Shown here one piece after another: positions 19,516 through 32,527 of a stretch of DNA of 64,000 nucleotides. Made by a program: the position numbers and the translations under genes. The notes beneath the pieces were generated by a model, which had not been told where the DNA came from, searched no databases, and saw only the letters and a program-made list of their open reading frames with translations. The stretch is from contig JARCOQ010000082.1 of NCBI GenBank assembly GCA_029207755.1, positions 1 through 64,000 on the forward strand, given 5' to 3'. The stretch is from Chamaea fasciata (taxonomy: Eukaryota; Chordata; Aves; Passeriformes; Sylviidae). Each line of letters begins with the position of its first letter. Positions within the stretch are counted from its first letter, which is position 1.

Positions 19516-22500
19516 CTTACAGACTGCTTGTCATGTGGCTCCAGAGGGTTTTGTTTTTTGTTTTTTTTTTTTTTTTTGAATAATCTGGTTCAAGCATAAT
19601 TGCAACTAGAAAATCAAATGCTTTTCAATTGGTCCTGATGTCATGTCAGTGGTGTTTGGTTTAGAAGCTCTCTGTAGCACTGCCCTTTATCAGCTGATGA
19701 ATTGCAGAAATAGTAGCAGTATTTCATCTTGCTAAGAGAAAGCATTTTAATAGTGCTGTGGATACGGGGGTAAATTGCAATAATTGAAGATTAGAAAACT
19801 ATTCACCAAGTGTTCCTAGAATTTAAATAGAGAGCTCAGAGAAGTTGTGTGTGTGTGTGGGGAAACAGGATGGTCTGCCCAGGCTGGCAGAGCATCTCTA
19901 TGTATGTTCATTGTTGAACCAGAACTAATGATAACACTTAAATGACAGGTACTGTGGGTGATAAAAATGAATGGTTTGGTAAATGGGGGAGATGACATCG
20001 TTAGGCAGAATAACTGGGCCATTTAGTGAGCTGTGCTAACACAGACCAGTGTATTATTACTCAGTGCACTTTTTGTGAGCAGGGGCATTCTTGGGTTACA
20101 AGGCTCTTTCGGACCAAAGTTTCAAAATTTATTGTGACTGTTCGGTGTGACTCTTTGCGGACAAAACCTGAATGATGATAAATTCATAGGAAAAGTAGAA
20201 TTTAGTTGCAGCAGAGGGGCATTTGATACTAATACTGGTGACATCCTACTTGAATGGTCCATTCAGTGTGAAAGGATTTTGAAAAGAAGAGGAAGAGTAT
20301 CAAGCAGAGAGAGGAAATAGTGCAGAAATGGTGGAAATGTGCTCTACTGAGAGCACATCTACAACAGTGACAAGGTAGGAGTCTGGGTTCGCTGTATTTT
20401 GGTGGTGTTGTCTTCCCCAAATTTGTGGATAAAATTCAAGGGAATGCATGACGTACTTTCTTTTACATCCTATGTATTGAGATAAGATGGAAATCCAGTG
20501 TACAAATGGAAGTGCACTTTGGAGAGGCTGGAAATGTTGGGCTAAATTGGAGCCTGTATTTGTCATTAACTTTCAGCTGTGAGAAACAACACTTGTGGTA
20601 GAGATGCAGTAAAGGGTTTTCAGGTAAATGTGGCTATTATTTAGGGAAATTGTAAAATATTGATATGCATGTCGTTTGGATTGAAATTGGAAAGAAATGG
20701 TTTATGAAGTAGATCAGATCTTGGGAGGAAATGCAGATGATTCTCTTAGCTAAATCAGAGAGGGTTGGCAGCAGAATGAAATGGATGGGATTTTGGTTGA
20801 ATTTTTATCACTGGTAGCAATGGCAGCCTGTGTCTGTGGTACTGCTAATAGGGGTAATCCTATTGCTGGGTTCTGCATCTGTTTCCCAGGAGACAGCAGT
20901 GGTGGGAATGTTTGGGTGCCAGGCTGATGCCGTGCTCATAACGGGTTGACGTCCATGGAGTGTTGGGGGCGCCAGGCGGTTGCTGTGGCCCCAGTGGGCT
21001 CCTGGAGTGTTTGGGGTGAGTGTGCAGTGCTGGGCACGGCCCTGGGCAGAGCAGCCTTGTGCCTGAGGGCAGGGGGAGGCCTCAGGAGGCTCTGGAGGAT
21101 CAGCTGTGCCAGGGAAGCCCTCCTGCCAGCAGGGAAGCCCTCCTGCCAGCAGGCCTGTGGTGGTGGGTGAGTTACTTGCACCCTGTGACCCAACCAGAAT
21201 GCTCAACTTTTAACTTGCTGTCAGGCCTTCAAACAAGATTTCCCTTCTTTCTAGATGACGCTGAAATATTGTCCAAATGCGGTAAGCTGTGTCTGTGTTA
21301 GAATATCCTCCTTTCCTCATTGTTTGACCCATGTTATTTTTAGTGCAATAGCATTGTATCTGTCCAAAAGAGTGTTCTAGAAAGAAGTTGCTGTCATGGT
21401 GCAATGTAGTTTCTTAATGACATTGCAGGTATTTGAGACATGTTCTGGTACTAATGACAGCTTTTTTCCTGAAATGATTTCTTTAGGGTTCTTGTAGGTG
21501 GAAATGAGTGTTCTTTCAGCTTGAATGAAATGTTCTCAAAAGATGGTGTTGGGCCTAGACAGGCTCGACTTGTGTCATGAGGTCATTCAGGGCTCAGATG
21601 CACTGCAAGTGATTGCATTTGTCATCTTCCACTTAATTTCTGAGCCACAGATTAGGCTGGTTTAAAGAGCTTTAAGCAATAAATGTTGAAGAGACTTACA
21701 GATTTATTTTGCCTTATGTCTGTGATTGCGTGCAATGACCAGGTTCTGTTCCTTAACCCCCAGGAGAAATGCCGTGTCTGTAAGTGCACGGTGAGATCAG
21801 GCCAGACTTGCTGTGGACAGGGCTCTGCAAGTTGTCCTTCTGGGCTGAATCCGAGTTTTAATTGTGTTCTGGACAGAAGGGCCGGCGATTGCTGCGCCGT
21901 GTTTTGGATGCGTGCAAAGCAGCAGGGAAGTTGGAGCTTGAGCAGGAGGACGCTGAGGTGGTTTTGTCGGAGCACCGGGGGCTCAGTGGGAGGTGTGTGA
22001 GACGTGAGGCAATTTGCAGGCAGCCTTTGGGGTGCTGGCTGTGCCGCTGCCGTCGGTGGTGCAGGAGCAGCCATGGGGTGTCAGCATTGCCCCACCTTCC
22101 CGCTGCGTGTCCCCGAGGCCGCCGCCACTGTCCTGGCACACTGTGCTGGCATTTCCAGAGTGCCAGCAAGGGTGCTGGGCTTGCTGCAAAGTCCTGTGCT
22201 TGCCGTGTGCATGTAGATGATGTTTTCAAATGAATTTTAGCTGGAAAAAGGGAATTTTCAGAACGGGAATGAGGGACAGAGTAGAAAATGGAGATTTTCT
22301 GGAAATGTTTTTGCTAATGTAGCTCCAAATGCCTGTGTGGGATAACCCTGTTGTAGACTGCACCTTTTTGGATCCTTTCAGAGACGCCTGTCTGGGTGAT
22401 GTTGCCATTCCAGGGCTGGTGCTCTGGGACGTGAGATGTGTCCTTTGTGTCATTGTTATAGCTTTTCCCAACCACAGCTGGAGTGTTTGGAGAGTTCACT

Positions 22501-22768
22501 CTCTCTGTTTCCCTGGGTTTGGGATCTTGGGGCCTGTGCTGTCCCTCTGGAAGAAACCTGTTATAATCCCTCTATGAAATTGAGATAGGAAGGTACATAA
22601 GAGTTAAAATCTCTTTTAAGAGTGGTGTATTACAAGTGCAAGGTTTTGTTTGAGGAAAACATTCCCTAAACCAAAAAGAATAACTAAAGAAGGAGATATT
22701 TTAAATAGGAATTTAAACTATTAATCAATCTTAAGAATGGAATGGATGATTTGATCTGAGGTTCACAT
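19516..22768 (+). repeat. Unit copy 7 (type B)
   Basis: It is 3,253 bp with 17 T in the homopolymer. It shares CATCCTACTT, GTAAAGGGTT and GTCATTAAC with copies 8 and 10, and GGGATTTTGG with copy 8. The stretch AATGAAATGTTCTCAAAAG near 21,524 matches type A, suggesting a short conversion patch. Confidence 0.95.
20577..22430 (+). CDS. Candidate spliced gene, copy 7
   Basis: Exons A 20577-20623, B 21255-21281, C 21764-21790, D 21877-21992 and E 22382-22430. Exon A carries AAG for AAT (Asn to Lys). Confidence 0.36.
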
Positions 22769-25700
22769 CTTACAGACTGCTTGTCATGTGGCTCCAGAGG
22801 GTTTTGTTTTTTGTTTTTTTTTTTTTTTTTGAATAATCTGGTTCAAGCATAATTGCAACTAGAAAATCAAATGCTTTTCAATTGGTCCTGATGTCATGTC
22901 AGTGGTGTTTGGTTTAGAAGCTCTCTGTAGCACTGCCCTTTATCAGCTGATGAATTGCAGAAATAGTAGCAGTATTTCATCTTGCTAAGAGAAAGCATTT
23001 TAATAGTGCTGTGGATACGGGGGTAAATTGCAATAATTGAAGATTAGAAAACTATTCACCAAGTGTTCCTAGAATTTAAATAGAGAGCTCAGAGAAGTTG
23101 TGTGTGTGTGTGGGGAAACAGGATGGTCTGCCCAGGCTGGCAGAGCATCTCTATGTATGTTCATTGTTGAACCAGAACTAATGATAACACTTAAATGACA
23201 GGTACTGTGGGTGATAAAAATGAATGGTTTGGTAAATGGGGGAGATGACATCGTTAGGCAGAATAACTGGGCCATTTAGTGAGCTGTGCTAACACAGACC
23301 AGTGTATTATTACTCAGTGCACTTTTTGTGAGCAGGGGCATTCTTGGGTTACAAGGCTCTTTCGGACCAAAGTTTCAAAATTTATTGTGACTGTTCGGTG
23401 TGACTCTTTGCGGACAAAACCTGAATGATGATAAATTCATAGGAAAAGTAGAATTTAGTTGCAGCAGAGGGGCATTTGATACTAATACTGGTGACATCCT
23501 ACTTGAATGGTCCATTCAGTGTGAAAGGATTTTGAAAAGAAGAGGAAGAGTATCAAGCAGAGAGAGGAAATAGTGCAGAAATGGTGGAAATGTGCTCTAC
23601 TGAGAGCACATCTACAACAGTGACAAGGTAGGAGTCTGGGTTCGCTGTATTTTGGTGGTGTTGTCTTCCCCAAATTTGTGGATAAAATTCAAGGGAATGC
23701 ATGACGTACTTTCTTTTACATCCTATGTATTGAGATAAGATGGAAATCCAGTGTACAAATGGAAGTGCACTTTGGAGAGGCTGGAAATGTTGGGCTAAAT
23801 TGGAGCCTGTATTTGTCATTAACTTTCAGCTGTGAGAAACAACACTTGTGGTAGAGATGCAGTAAAGGGTTTTCAGGTAAATGTGGCTATTATTTAGGGA
23901 AATTGTAAAATATTGATATGCATGTCGTTTGGATTGAAATTGGAAAGAAATGGTTTATGAAGTAGATCAGATCTTGGGAGGAAATGCAGATGATTCTCTT
24001 AGCTAAATCAGAGAGGGTTGGCAGCAGAATGAAATGGATGGGATTTTGGTTGAATTTTTATCACTGGTAGCAATGGCAGCCTGTGTCTGTGGTACTGCTA
24101 ATAGGGGTAATCCTATTGCTGGGTTCTGCATCTGTTTCCCAGGAGACAGCAGTGGTGGGAATGTTTGGGTGCCAGGCTGATGCCGTGCTCATAACGGGTT
24201 GACGTCCATGGAGTGTTGGGGGCGCCAGGCGGTTGCTGTGGCCCCAGTGGGCTCCTGGAGTGTTTGGGGTGAGTGTGCAGTGCTGGGCACGGCCCTGGGC
24301 AGAGCAGCCTTGTGCCTGAGGGCAGGGGGAGGCCTCAGGAGGCTCTGGAGGATCAGCTGTGCCAGGGAAGCCCTCCTGCCAGCAGGGAAGCCCTCCTGCC
24401 AGCAGGCCTGTGGTGGTGGGTGAGTTACTTGCACCCTGTGACCCAACCAGAATGCTCAACTTTTAACTTGCTGTCAGGCCTTCAAACAAGATTTCCCTTC
24501 TTTCTAGATGACGCTGAAATATTGTCCAAATGCGGTAAGCTGTGTCTGTGTTAGAATATCCTCCTTTCCTCATTGTTTGACCCATGTTATTTTTAGTGCA
24601 ATAGCATTGTATCTGTCCAAAAGAGTGTTCTAGAAAGAAGTTGCTGTCATGGTGCAATGTAGTTTCTAAATGACATTGCAGGTATTTGAGACATGTTCTG
24701 GTACTAATGACAGCTTTTTTCCTGAAATGATTTCTTTAGGGTTCTTGTAGGTGGAAATGAGTGTTCTTTCAGCTTGAATGAAATGTTCTCGAAAGATGGT
24801 GTTGGGCCTAGACAGGCTCGACTTGTGTCATGAGGTCATTCAGGGCTCAGATGCACTGCAAGTGATTGCATTTGTCATCTTCCACTTAATTTCTGAGCCA
24901 CAGATTAGGCTGGTTTAAAGAGCTTTAAGCAATAAATGTTGAAGAGACTTACAGATTTATTTTGCCTTATGTCTGTGATTGCGTGCAATGACCAGGTTCT
25001 GTTCCTTAACCCCCAGGAGAAATGCCGTGTCTGTAAGTGCACGGTGAGATCAGGCCAGACTTGCTGTGGACAGGGCTCTGCAAGTTGTCCTTGTGGGCTG
25101 AATCCGAGTTTTAATTGTGTTCTGGACAGAAGGGCCGGCGATTGCTGCGCCGTGTTTTGGATGCGTGCAAAGCAGCAGGGAAGTTGGAGCTTGAGCAGGA
25201 GGACGCTGAGGTGGTTTTGTCGGAGCACCGGGGGCTCAGTGGGAGGTGTGTGAGACGTGAGGCAATTTGCAGGCAGCCTTTGGGGTGCTGGCTGTGCCGC
25301 TGCCGTCGGTGGTGCAGGAGCAGCCATGGGGTGTCAGCATTGCCCCACCTTCCCGCTGCGTGTCCCCGAGGCCGCCGCCACTGTCCTGGCACACTGTGCT
25401 GGCATTTCCAGAGTGCCAGCAAGGGTGCTGGGCTTGCTGCAAAGTCCTGTGCTTGCCGTGTGCATGTAGATGATGTTTTCAAATGAATTTTAGCTGGAAA
25501 AAGGGAATTTTCAGAACGGGAATGAGGGACAGAGTAGAAAATGGAGATTTTCTGGAAATGTTTTTGCTAATGTAGCTCCAAATGCCTGTGTGGGATAACC
25601 CTGTTGTAGACTGCACCTTTTTGGATCCTTTCAGAGACGCCTGTCTGGGTGATGTTGCCATTCCAGGGCTGGTGCTCTGGGACGTGAGATGTGTCCTTTG

Positions 25701-26021
25701 TGTCATTGTTATAGCTTTTCCCAACCACAGCTGGAGTGTTTGGAGAGTTCACTCTCTCTGTTTCCCTGGGTTTGGGATCTTGGGGCCTGTGCTGTCCCTC
25801 TGGAAGAAACCTGTTATAATCCCTCTATGAAATTGAGATAGGAAGGTACATAAGAGTTAAAATCTCTTTTAAGAGTGGTGTATTACAAGTGCAAGATTTT
25901 GTTTGAGGAAAACATTCCCTAAACCAAAAAGAATAACTAAAGAAGGAGATATTTTAAATAGGAATTTAAACTATTAATCAATCTTAAGAATGGAATGGAT
26001 GATTTGATCTGAGGTTCACAT
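22769..26021 (+). repeat. Unit copy 8 (type B)
   Basis: It is 3,253 bp with 17 T. It is near-identical to copy 7 over the first ~1.3 kb. It has CCTTGTGGG near 25,090, as in copies 11, 13 and 16 and types A and C, where most B copies have CCTTCTGGG. Confidence 0.95.
23830..25683 (+). CDS. Candidate spliced gene, copy 8
   Basis: Exons A 23830-23876, B 24508-24534, C 25017-25043, D 25130-25245 and E 25635-25683. Exon A has the Lys change shared with copies 7 and 10. Confidence 0.36.
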
Positions 26022-29000
26022 CTTACAGACTGCTTGTCATGTGGCTCCAGAGGGTTTTGTTTTTTGGTTTTTTTTTTTTTTTGAATAATCTGGTTCAAGC
26101 ATAATTGCAACTAGAAAATCAAATGCTTTTCAATTGGTCCTGATGTCATGTCAGTGGTGTTTGGTTTAGAAGCTCTCTGTAGCACTGCCCTTTATCAGCT
26201 GATGAATTGCAGAAATAGTAGCAGTATTTCATCTTGCTAAGAGAAAGCATTTTAATAGTGCTGTGGATACGGGGGTAAATTGCAATAATTGAAGATTAGA
26301 AAACTATTCACCAAGTGTTCCTAGAATTTAAATAGAGAGCTCAGAGAAGTTGTGTGTGTGTGTGGGGAAACAGGATGGTCTGCCCAGGCTGGCAGAGCAT
26401 CTCTATGTATGTTCATTGTTGAACCAGAACTAATGATAACACTTAAATGACAGGTACTGTGGGTGATAAAAATGAATGGTTTGGTAAATGGGGGAGATGA
26501 CATCGTTAGGCAGAATAACTGGGCCATTTAGTGAGCTGTGCTAACACAGACCAGTGTATTATTACTCAGTGCACTTTTTGTGAGCAGGGGCATTCTTGGG
26601 TTACAAGGCTCTTTCGGACCAAAGTTTCAAAATTTATTGTGACTGTTCGGTGTGACTCTTTGCGGACAAAACCTGAATGATGATAAATTCATAGGAAAAG
26701 TAGAATTTAGTTGCAGCAGAGGGGCATTTGATACTAATACTGGTGACATCCCACTTGAATGGTCCATTCAGTGTGAAAGGATTTTGAAAAGAAGAGGAAG
26801 AGTATCAAGCAGAGAGAGGAAATAGTGCAGAAATGGTGGAAATGTGCTCTACTGAGAGCACATCTACAACAGTGACAAGGTAGGAGTCTGGGTTCGCTGT
26901 ATTTTGGTGGTGTTGTCTTCCCCAAATTTGTGGATAAAATTCAAGGGAATGCATGACGTACTTTCTTTTACATCCTATGTATTGAGATAAGATGGAAATC
27001 CAGTGTACAAATGGAAGTGCACTTTGGAGAGGCTGGAAATGTTGGGCTAAATTGGAGCCTGTATTTGTAATTAACTTTCAGCTGTGAGAAACAACACTTG
27101 TGGTAGAGATGCAGTAAATGGTTTTCAGGTAAATGTGGCTATTATTTAGGGAAATTGTAAAATATTGATATGCATGTCGTTTGGATTGAAATTGGAAAGA
27201 AATGGTTTATGAAGTAGATCAGATCTTGGGAGGAAATGCAGATGATTCTCTTAGCTAAATCAGAGAGGGTTGGCAGCAGAATGAAATGGATGGGATTTGG
27301 GTTGAATTTTTATCACTGGTAGCAATGGCAGCCTGTGTCTGTGGTACTGCTAATAGGGGTAATCCTATTGCTGGGTTCTGCATCTGTTTCCCAGGAGACA
27401 GCAGTGGTGGGAATGTTTGGGTGCCAGGCTGATGCCGTGCTCATAACGGGTTGACGTCCATGGAGTGTTGGGGGCGCCAGGCGGTTGCTGTGGCCCCAGT
27501 GGGCTCCTGGAGTGTTTGGGGTGAGTGTGCAGTGCTGGGCACGGCCCTGGGCAGAGCAGCCTTGTGCCTGAGGGCAGGGGGAGGCCTCAGGAGGCTCTGG
27601 AGGATCAGCTGTGCCAGGGAAGCCCTCCTGCCAGCAGGGAAGCCCTCCTGCCAGCAGGCCTGTGGTGGTGGGTGAGTTAGTTGCACCCTGTGACCCAACC
27701 AGAATGCTCAACTTTTAACTTGCTGTCAGGCCTTCAAACAAGATTTCCCTTCTTTCTAGATGACGCTGAAATATTGTCCAAATGCGGTAAGCTGTGTCTG
27801 TGTTAGAATATCCTCCTTTCCTCATTGTTTGACCCATGTTATTTTTAGTGCAATAGCATTGTATCTGTCCAAAAGAGTGTTCTAGAAAGAAGTTGCTGTC
27901 ATGGTGCAATGTAGTTTCTAAATGACATTGCAGGTATTTGAGACATGTTCTGGTACTAATGACAGCTTTTTTCCTGAAATGATTTCTTTAGGGTTCTTGT
28001 AGGTGGAAATGAGTGTTCTTTCAGCTTGAGTGAAATGTTCTCGAAAGATGGTGTTGGGCCTAGACAGGCTCGACTTGTGTCATGAGGTCATTCAGGGCTC
28101 AGATGCACTGCAAGTGATTGCATTTGTCATCTTCCACTTAATTTCTGAGCCACAGATTAGGCTGGTTTAAAGAGCTTTAAGCAATAAATGTTGAAGAGAC
28201 TTACAGATTTATTTTGCCTTATGTCTGTGATTGCGTGCAATGACCAGGTTCTGTTCCTTAACCCCCAGGAGAAATGCCGTGTCTGTAAGTGCACGGTGAG
28301 ATCAGGCCAGACTTGCTGTGGACAGGGCTCTGCAAGTTGTCCTTCTGGGCTGAATCCGAGTTTTAATTGTGTTCTGGACAGAAGGGCCGGCGATTGCTGC
28401 GCCGTGTTTTGGATGCGTGCAAAGCACCAGGGAAGTTGGAGCTTGAGCAGGAGGACGCTGAGGTGGTTTTGTCGGAGCACCGGGGGCTCAGTGGGAGGTG
28501 TGTGAGACGTGAGGCAATTTGCAGGCAGCCTTTGGGGTGCTGGCTGTGCCGCTGCCGTCGGTGGTGCAGGAGCAGCCATGGGGTGTCAGCATTGCCCCAC
28601 CTTCCCGCTGCGTGTCCCCGAGGCCGCCGCCACTGTCCTGGCACACTGTGCTGGCATTTCCAGAGTGCCAGCAAGGGTGCTGGGCTTGCTGCAAAGTCCT
28701 GTGCTTGCCGTGTGCATGTAGATGATGTTTTCAAATGAATTTTAGCTGGAAAAAGGGAATTTTCAGAACGGGAATGAGGGACAGAGTAGAAAATGGAGAT
28801 TTTCTGGAAATGTTTTTGCTAATGTAGCTCCAAATGCCTGTGTGGGATAACCCTGTTGTAGACTGCACCTTTTTGGATCCTTTCAGAGACGCCTGTCTGG
28901 GTGATGTTGCCATTCCAGGGCTGGTGCTCTGGGACGTGAGATGTGTCCTTTGTGTCATTGTTATAGCTTTTCCCAACCACAGCTGGAGTGTTTGGAGAGT

Positions 29001-29273
29001 TCACTCTCTCTGTTTCCCTGGGTTTGGGATCTTGGGGCCTGTGCTGTCCCTCTGGAAGAAACCTGTTATAATCCCTCTATGAAATTGAGATAGGAAGGTA
29101 CATAAGAGTTAAAATCTCTTTTAAGAGTGGTGTATTACAAGTGCAAGATTTTGTTTGAGGAAAACATTCCCTAAACCAAAAAGAATAACTAAAGAAGGAG
29201 ATATTTTAAATAGGAATTTAAACTATTAATCAATCTTAAGAATGGAATGGATGATTTGATCTGAGGTTCACAT
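26022..29273 (+). repeat. Unit copy 9 (type B)
   Basis: It is 3,252 bp with 15 T. It shares GAGTTAGTTGC (near 27,674) only with copy 11. It has GCACCAGGG in exon D, giving Pro for Ala, a change also found in copies 12, 16 and type C. Confidence 0.95.
27082..28935 (+). CDS. Candidate spliced gene, copy 9
   Basis: Exons A 27082-27128, B 27760-27786, C 28269-28295, D 28382-28497 and E 28887-28935. Exon D has Pro in place of the second Ala of the AAG triplet. Confidence 0.36.
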
Positions 29274-32200
29274 CTTACAGACTGCTTGTCATGTGGCTCC
29301 AGAGGGTTTTGTTTTTTGGTTTTTTTTTTTTTTTTTGAATAATCTGGTTCAAGCATAATTGCAACTAGAAAATCAAATGCTTTTCAATTGGTCCTGATGT
29401 CATGTCAGTGGTGTTTGGTTTAGAAGCTCTCTGTAGCACTGCCCTTTATCAGCTGATGAATTGCAGAAATAGTAGCAGTATTTCATCTTGCTAAGAGAAA
29501 GCATTTTAATAGTGCTGTGGATACGGGGGTAAATTGCAATAATTGAAGATTAGAAAACTATTCACCAAGTGTTCCTAGAATTTAAATAGAGAGCTCAGAG
29601 AAGTTGTGTGTGTGTGTGGGGAAACAGGATGGTCTGCCCAGGCTGGCAGAGCATCTCTATGTATGTTCATTGTTGAACCAGAACTAATGATAACACTTAA
29701 ATGACAGGTACTGTGGGTGATAAAAATGAATGGTTTGGTAAATGGGGGAGATGACATCGTTAGGCAGAATAACTGGGCCATTTAGTGAGCTGTGCTAACA
29801 CAGACCAGTGTATTATTACTCAGTGCACTTTTTGTGAGCAGGGGCATTCTTGGGTTACAAGGCTCTTTCGGACCAAAGTTTCAAAATTTATTGTGACTGT
29901 TCGGTGTGACTCTTTGCGGACAAAACCTGAATGATGATAAATTCATAGGAAAAGTAGAATTTAGTTGCAGCAGAGGGGCATTTGATACTAATACTGGTGA
30001 CATCCTACTTGAATGGTCCATTCAGTGTGAAAGGATTTTGAAAAGAAGAGGAAGAGTATCAAGCAGAGAGAGGAAATAGTGCAGAAATGGTGGAAATGTG
30101 CTCTACTGAGAGCACATCTACAACAGTGACAAGGTAGGAGTCTGGGTTCGCTGTATTTTGGTGGTGTTGTCTTCCCCAAATTTGTGGATAAAATTCAAGG
30201 GAATGCATGACGTACTTTCTTTTACATCCTATGTATTGAGATAAGATGGAAATCCAGTGTACAAATGGAAGTGCACTTTGGAGAGGCTGGAAATGTTGGG
30301 CTAAATTGGAGCCTGTATTTGTCATTAACTTTCAGCTGTGAGAAACAACACTTGTGGTAGAGATGCAGTAAAGGGTTTTCAGGTAAATGTGGCTATTATT
30401 TAGGGAAATTGTAAAATATTGATATGCATGTCGTTTGGATTGAAATTGGAAAGAAATGGTTTATGAAGTAGATCAGATCTTGGGAGGAAATGCAGATGAT
30501 TCTCTTAGCTAAATCAGAGAGGGTTGGCAGCAGAATGAAATGGATGGGATTTGGGTTGAATTTTTATCACTGGTAGCAATGGCAGCCTGTGTCTGTGGTA
30601 CTGCTAATAGGGGTAATCCTATTGCTGGGTTCTGCATCTGTTTCCCAGGAGACAGCAGTGGTGGGAATGTTTGGGTGCCAGGCTGATGCCGTGCTCATAA
30701 CGGGTTGACGTCCATGGAGTGTTGGGGGCGCCAGGCGGTTGCTGTGGCCCCAGTGGGCTCCTGGAGTGTTTGGGGTGAGTGTGCAGTGCTGGGCACGGCC
30801 CTGGGCAGAGCAGCCTTGTGCCTGAGGGCAGGGGGAGGCCTCAGGAGGCTCTGGAGGATCAGCTGTGCCAGGGAAGCCCTCCTGCCAGCAGGGAAGCCCT
30901 CCTGCCAGCAGGCCTGTGGTGGTGGGTGAGTTACTTGCACCCTGTGACCCAACCAGAATGCTCAACTTTTAACTTGCTGTCAGGCCTTCAAACAAGATTT
31001 CCCTTCTTTCTAGATGACGCTGAAATATTGTCCAAATGCGGTAAGCTGTGTCTGTGTTAGAATATCCTCCTTTCCTCATTGTTTGACCCATGTTATTTTT
31101 AGTGCAATAGCATTGTATCTGTCCAAAAGAGTGTTCTAGAAAGAAGTTGCTGTCATGGTGCAATGTAGTTTCTAAATGACATTGCAGGTATTTGAGACAT
31201 GTTCTGGTACTAATGACAGCTTTTTTCCTGAAATGATTTCTTTAGGGTTCTTGTAGGTGGAAATGAGTGTTCTTTCAGCTTGAGTGAAATGTTCTCGAAA
31301 GATGGTGTTGGGCCTAGACAGGCTCGACTTGTGTCATGAGGTCATTCAGGGCTCAGATGCACTGCAAGTGATTGCATTTGTCATCTTCCACTTAATTTCT
31401 GAGCCACAGATTAGGCTGGTTTAAAGAGCTTTAAGCAATAAATGTTGAAGAGACTTACAGATTTATTTTGCCTTATGTCTGTGATTGCGTGCAATGACCA
31501 GGTTCTGTTCCTTAACCCCCAGGAGAAATGCCGTGTCTGTAAGTGCACGGTGAGATCAGGCCAGACTTGCTGTGGACAGGGCTCTGCAAGTTGTCCTTCT
31601 GGGCTGAATCCGAGTTTTAATTGTGTTCTGGACAGAAGGGCCGGCGATTGCTGCGCCGTGTTTTGGATGCGTGCAAAGCAGCAGGGAAGTTGGAGCTTGA
31701 GCAGGAGGACGCTGAGGTGGTTTTGTCGGAGCACCGGGGGCTCAGTGGGAGGTGTGTGAGACGTGAGGCAATTTGCAGGCAGCCTTTGGGGTGCTGGCTG
31801 TGCCGCTGCCGTCGGTGGTGCAGGAGCAGCCATGGGGTGTCAGCATTGCCCCACCTTCCCGCTGCGTGTCCCCGAGGCCGCCGCCACTGTCCTGGCACAC
31901 TGTGCTGGCATTTCCAGAGTGCCAGCAAGGGTGCTGGGCTTGCTGCAAAGTCCTGTGCTTGCCGTGTGCATGTAGATGATGTTTTCAAATGAATTTTAGC
32001 TGGAAAAAGGGAATTTTCAGAACGGGAATGAGGGACAGAGTAGAAAATGGAGATTTTCTGGAAATGTTTTTGCTAATGTAGCTCCAAATGCCTGTGTGGG
32101 ATAACCCTGTTGTAGACTGCACCTTTTTGGATCCTTTCAGAGACGCCTGTCTGGGTGATGTTGCCATTCCAGGGCTGGTGCTCTGGGACGTGAGATGTGT

Positions 32201-32527
32201 CCTTTGTGTCATTGTTATAGCTTTTCCCAACCACAGCTGGAGTGTTTGGAGAGTTCACTCTCTCTGTTTCCCTGGGTTTGGGATCTTGGGGCCTGTGCTG
32301 TCCCTCTGGAAGAAACCTGTTATAATCCCTCTATGAAATTGAGATAGGAAGGTACATAAGAGTTAAAATCTCTTTTAAGAGTGGTGTATTACAAGTGCAA
32401 GATTTTGTTTGAGGAAAACATTCCCTAAACCAAAAAGAATAACTAAAGAAGGAGATATTTTAAATAGGAATTTAAACTATTAATCAATCTTAAGAATGGA
32501 ATGGATGATTTGATCTGAGGTTCACAT
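29274..32527 (+). repeat. Unit copy 10 (type B)
   Basis: It is 3,254 bp with 17 T. It shares the CATCCTACTT, GTAAAGGGTT and GTCATTAAC set with copies 7 and 8, although copy 9 lies between them and lacks it. Confidence 0.95.
30336..32189 (+). CDS. Candidate spliced gene, copy 10
   Basis: Exons A 30336-30382 (Lys form), B 31014-31040, C 31523-31549, D 31636-31751 and E 32141-32189. Splice signals intact. Confidence 0.36.
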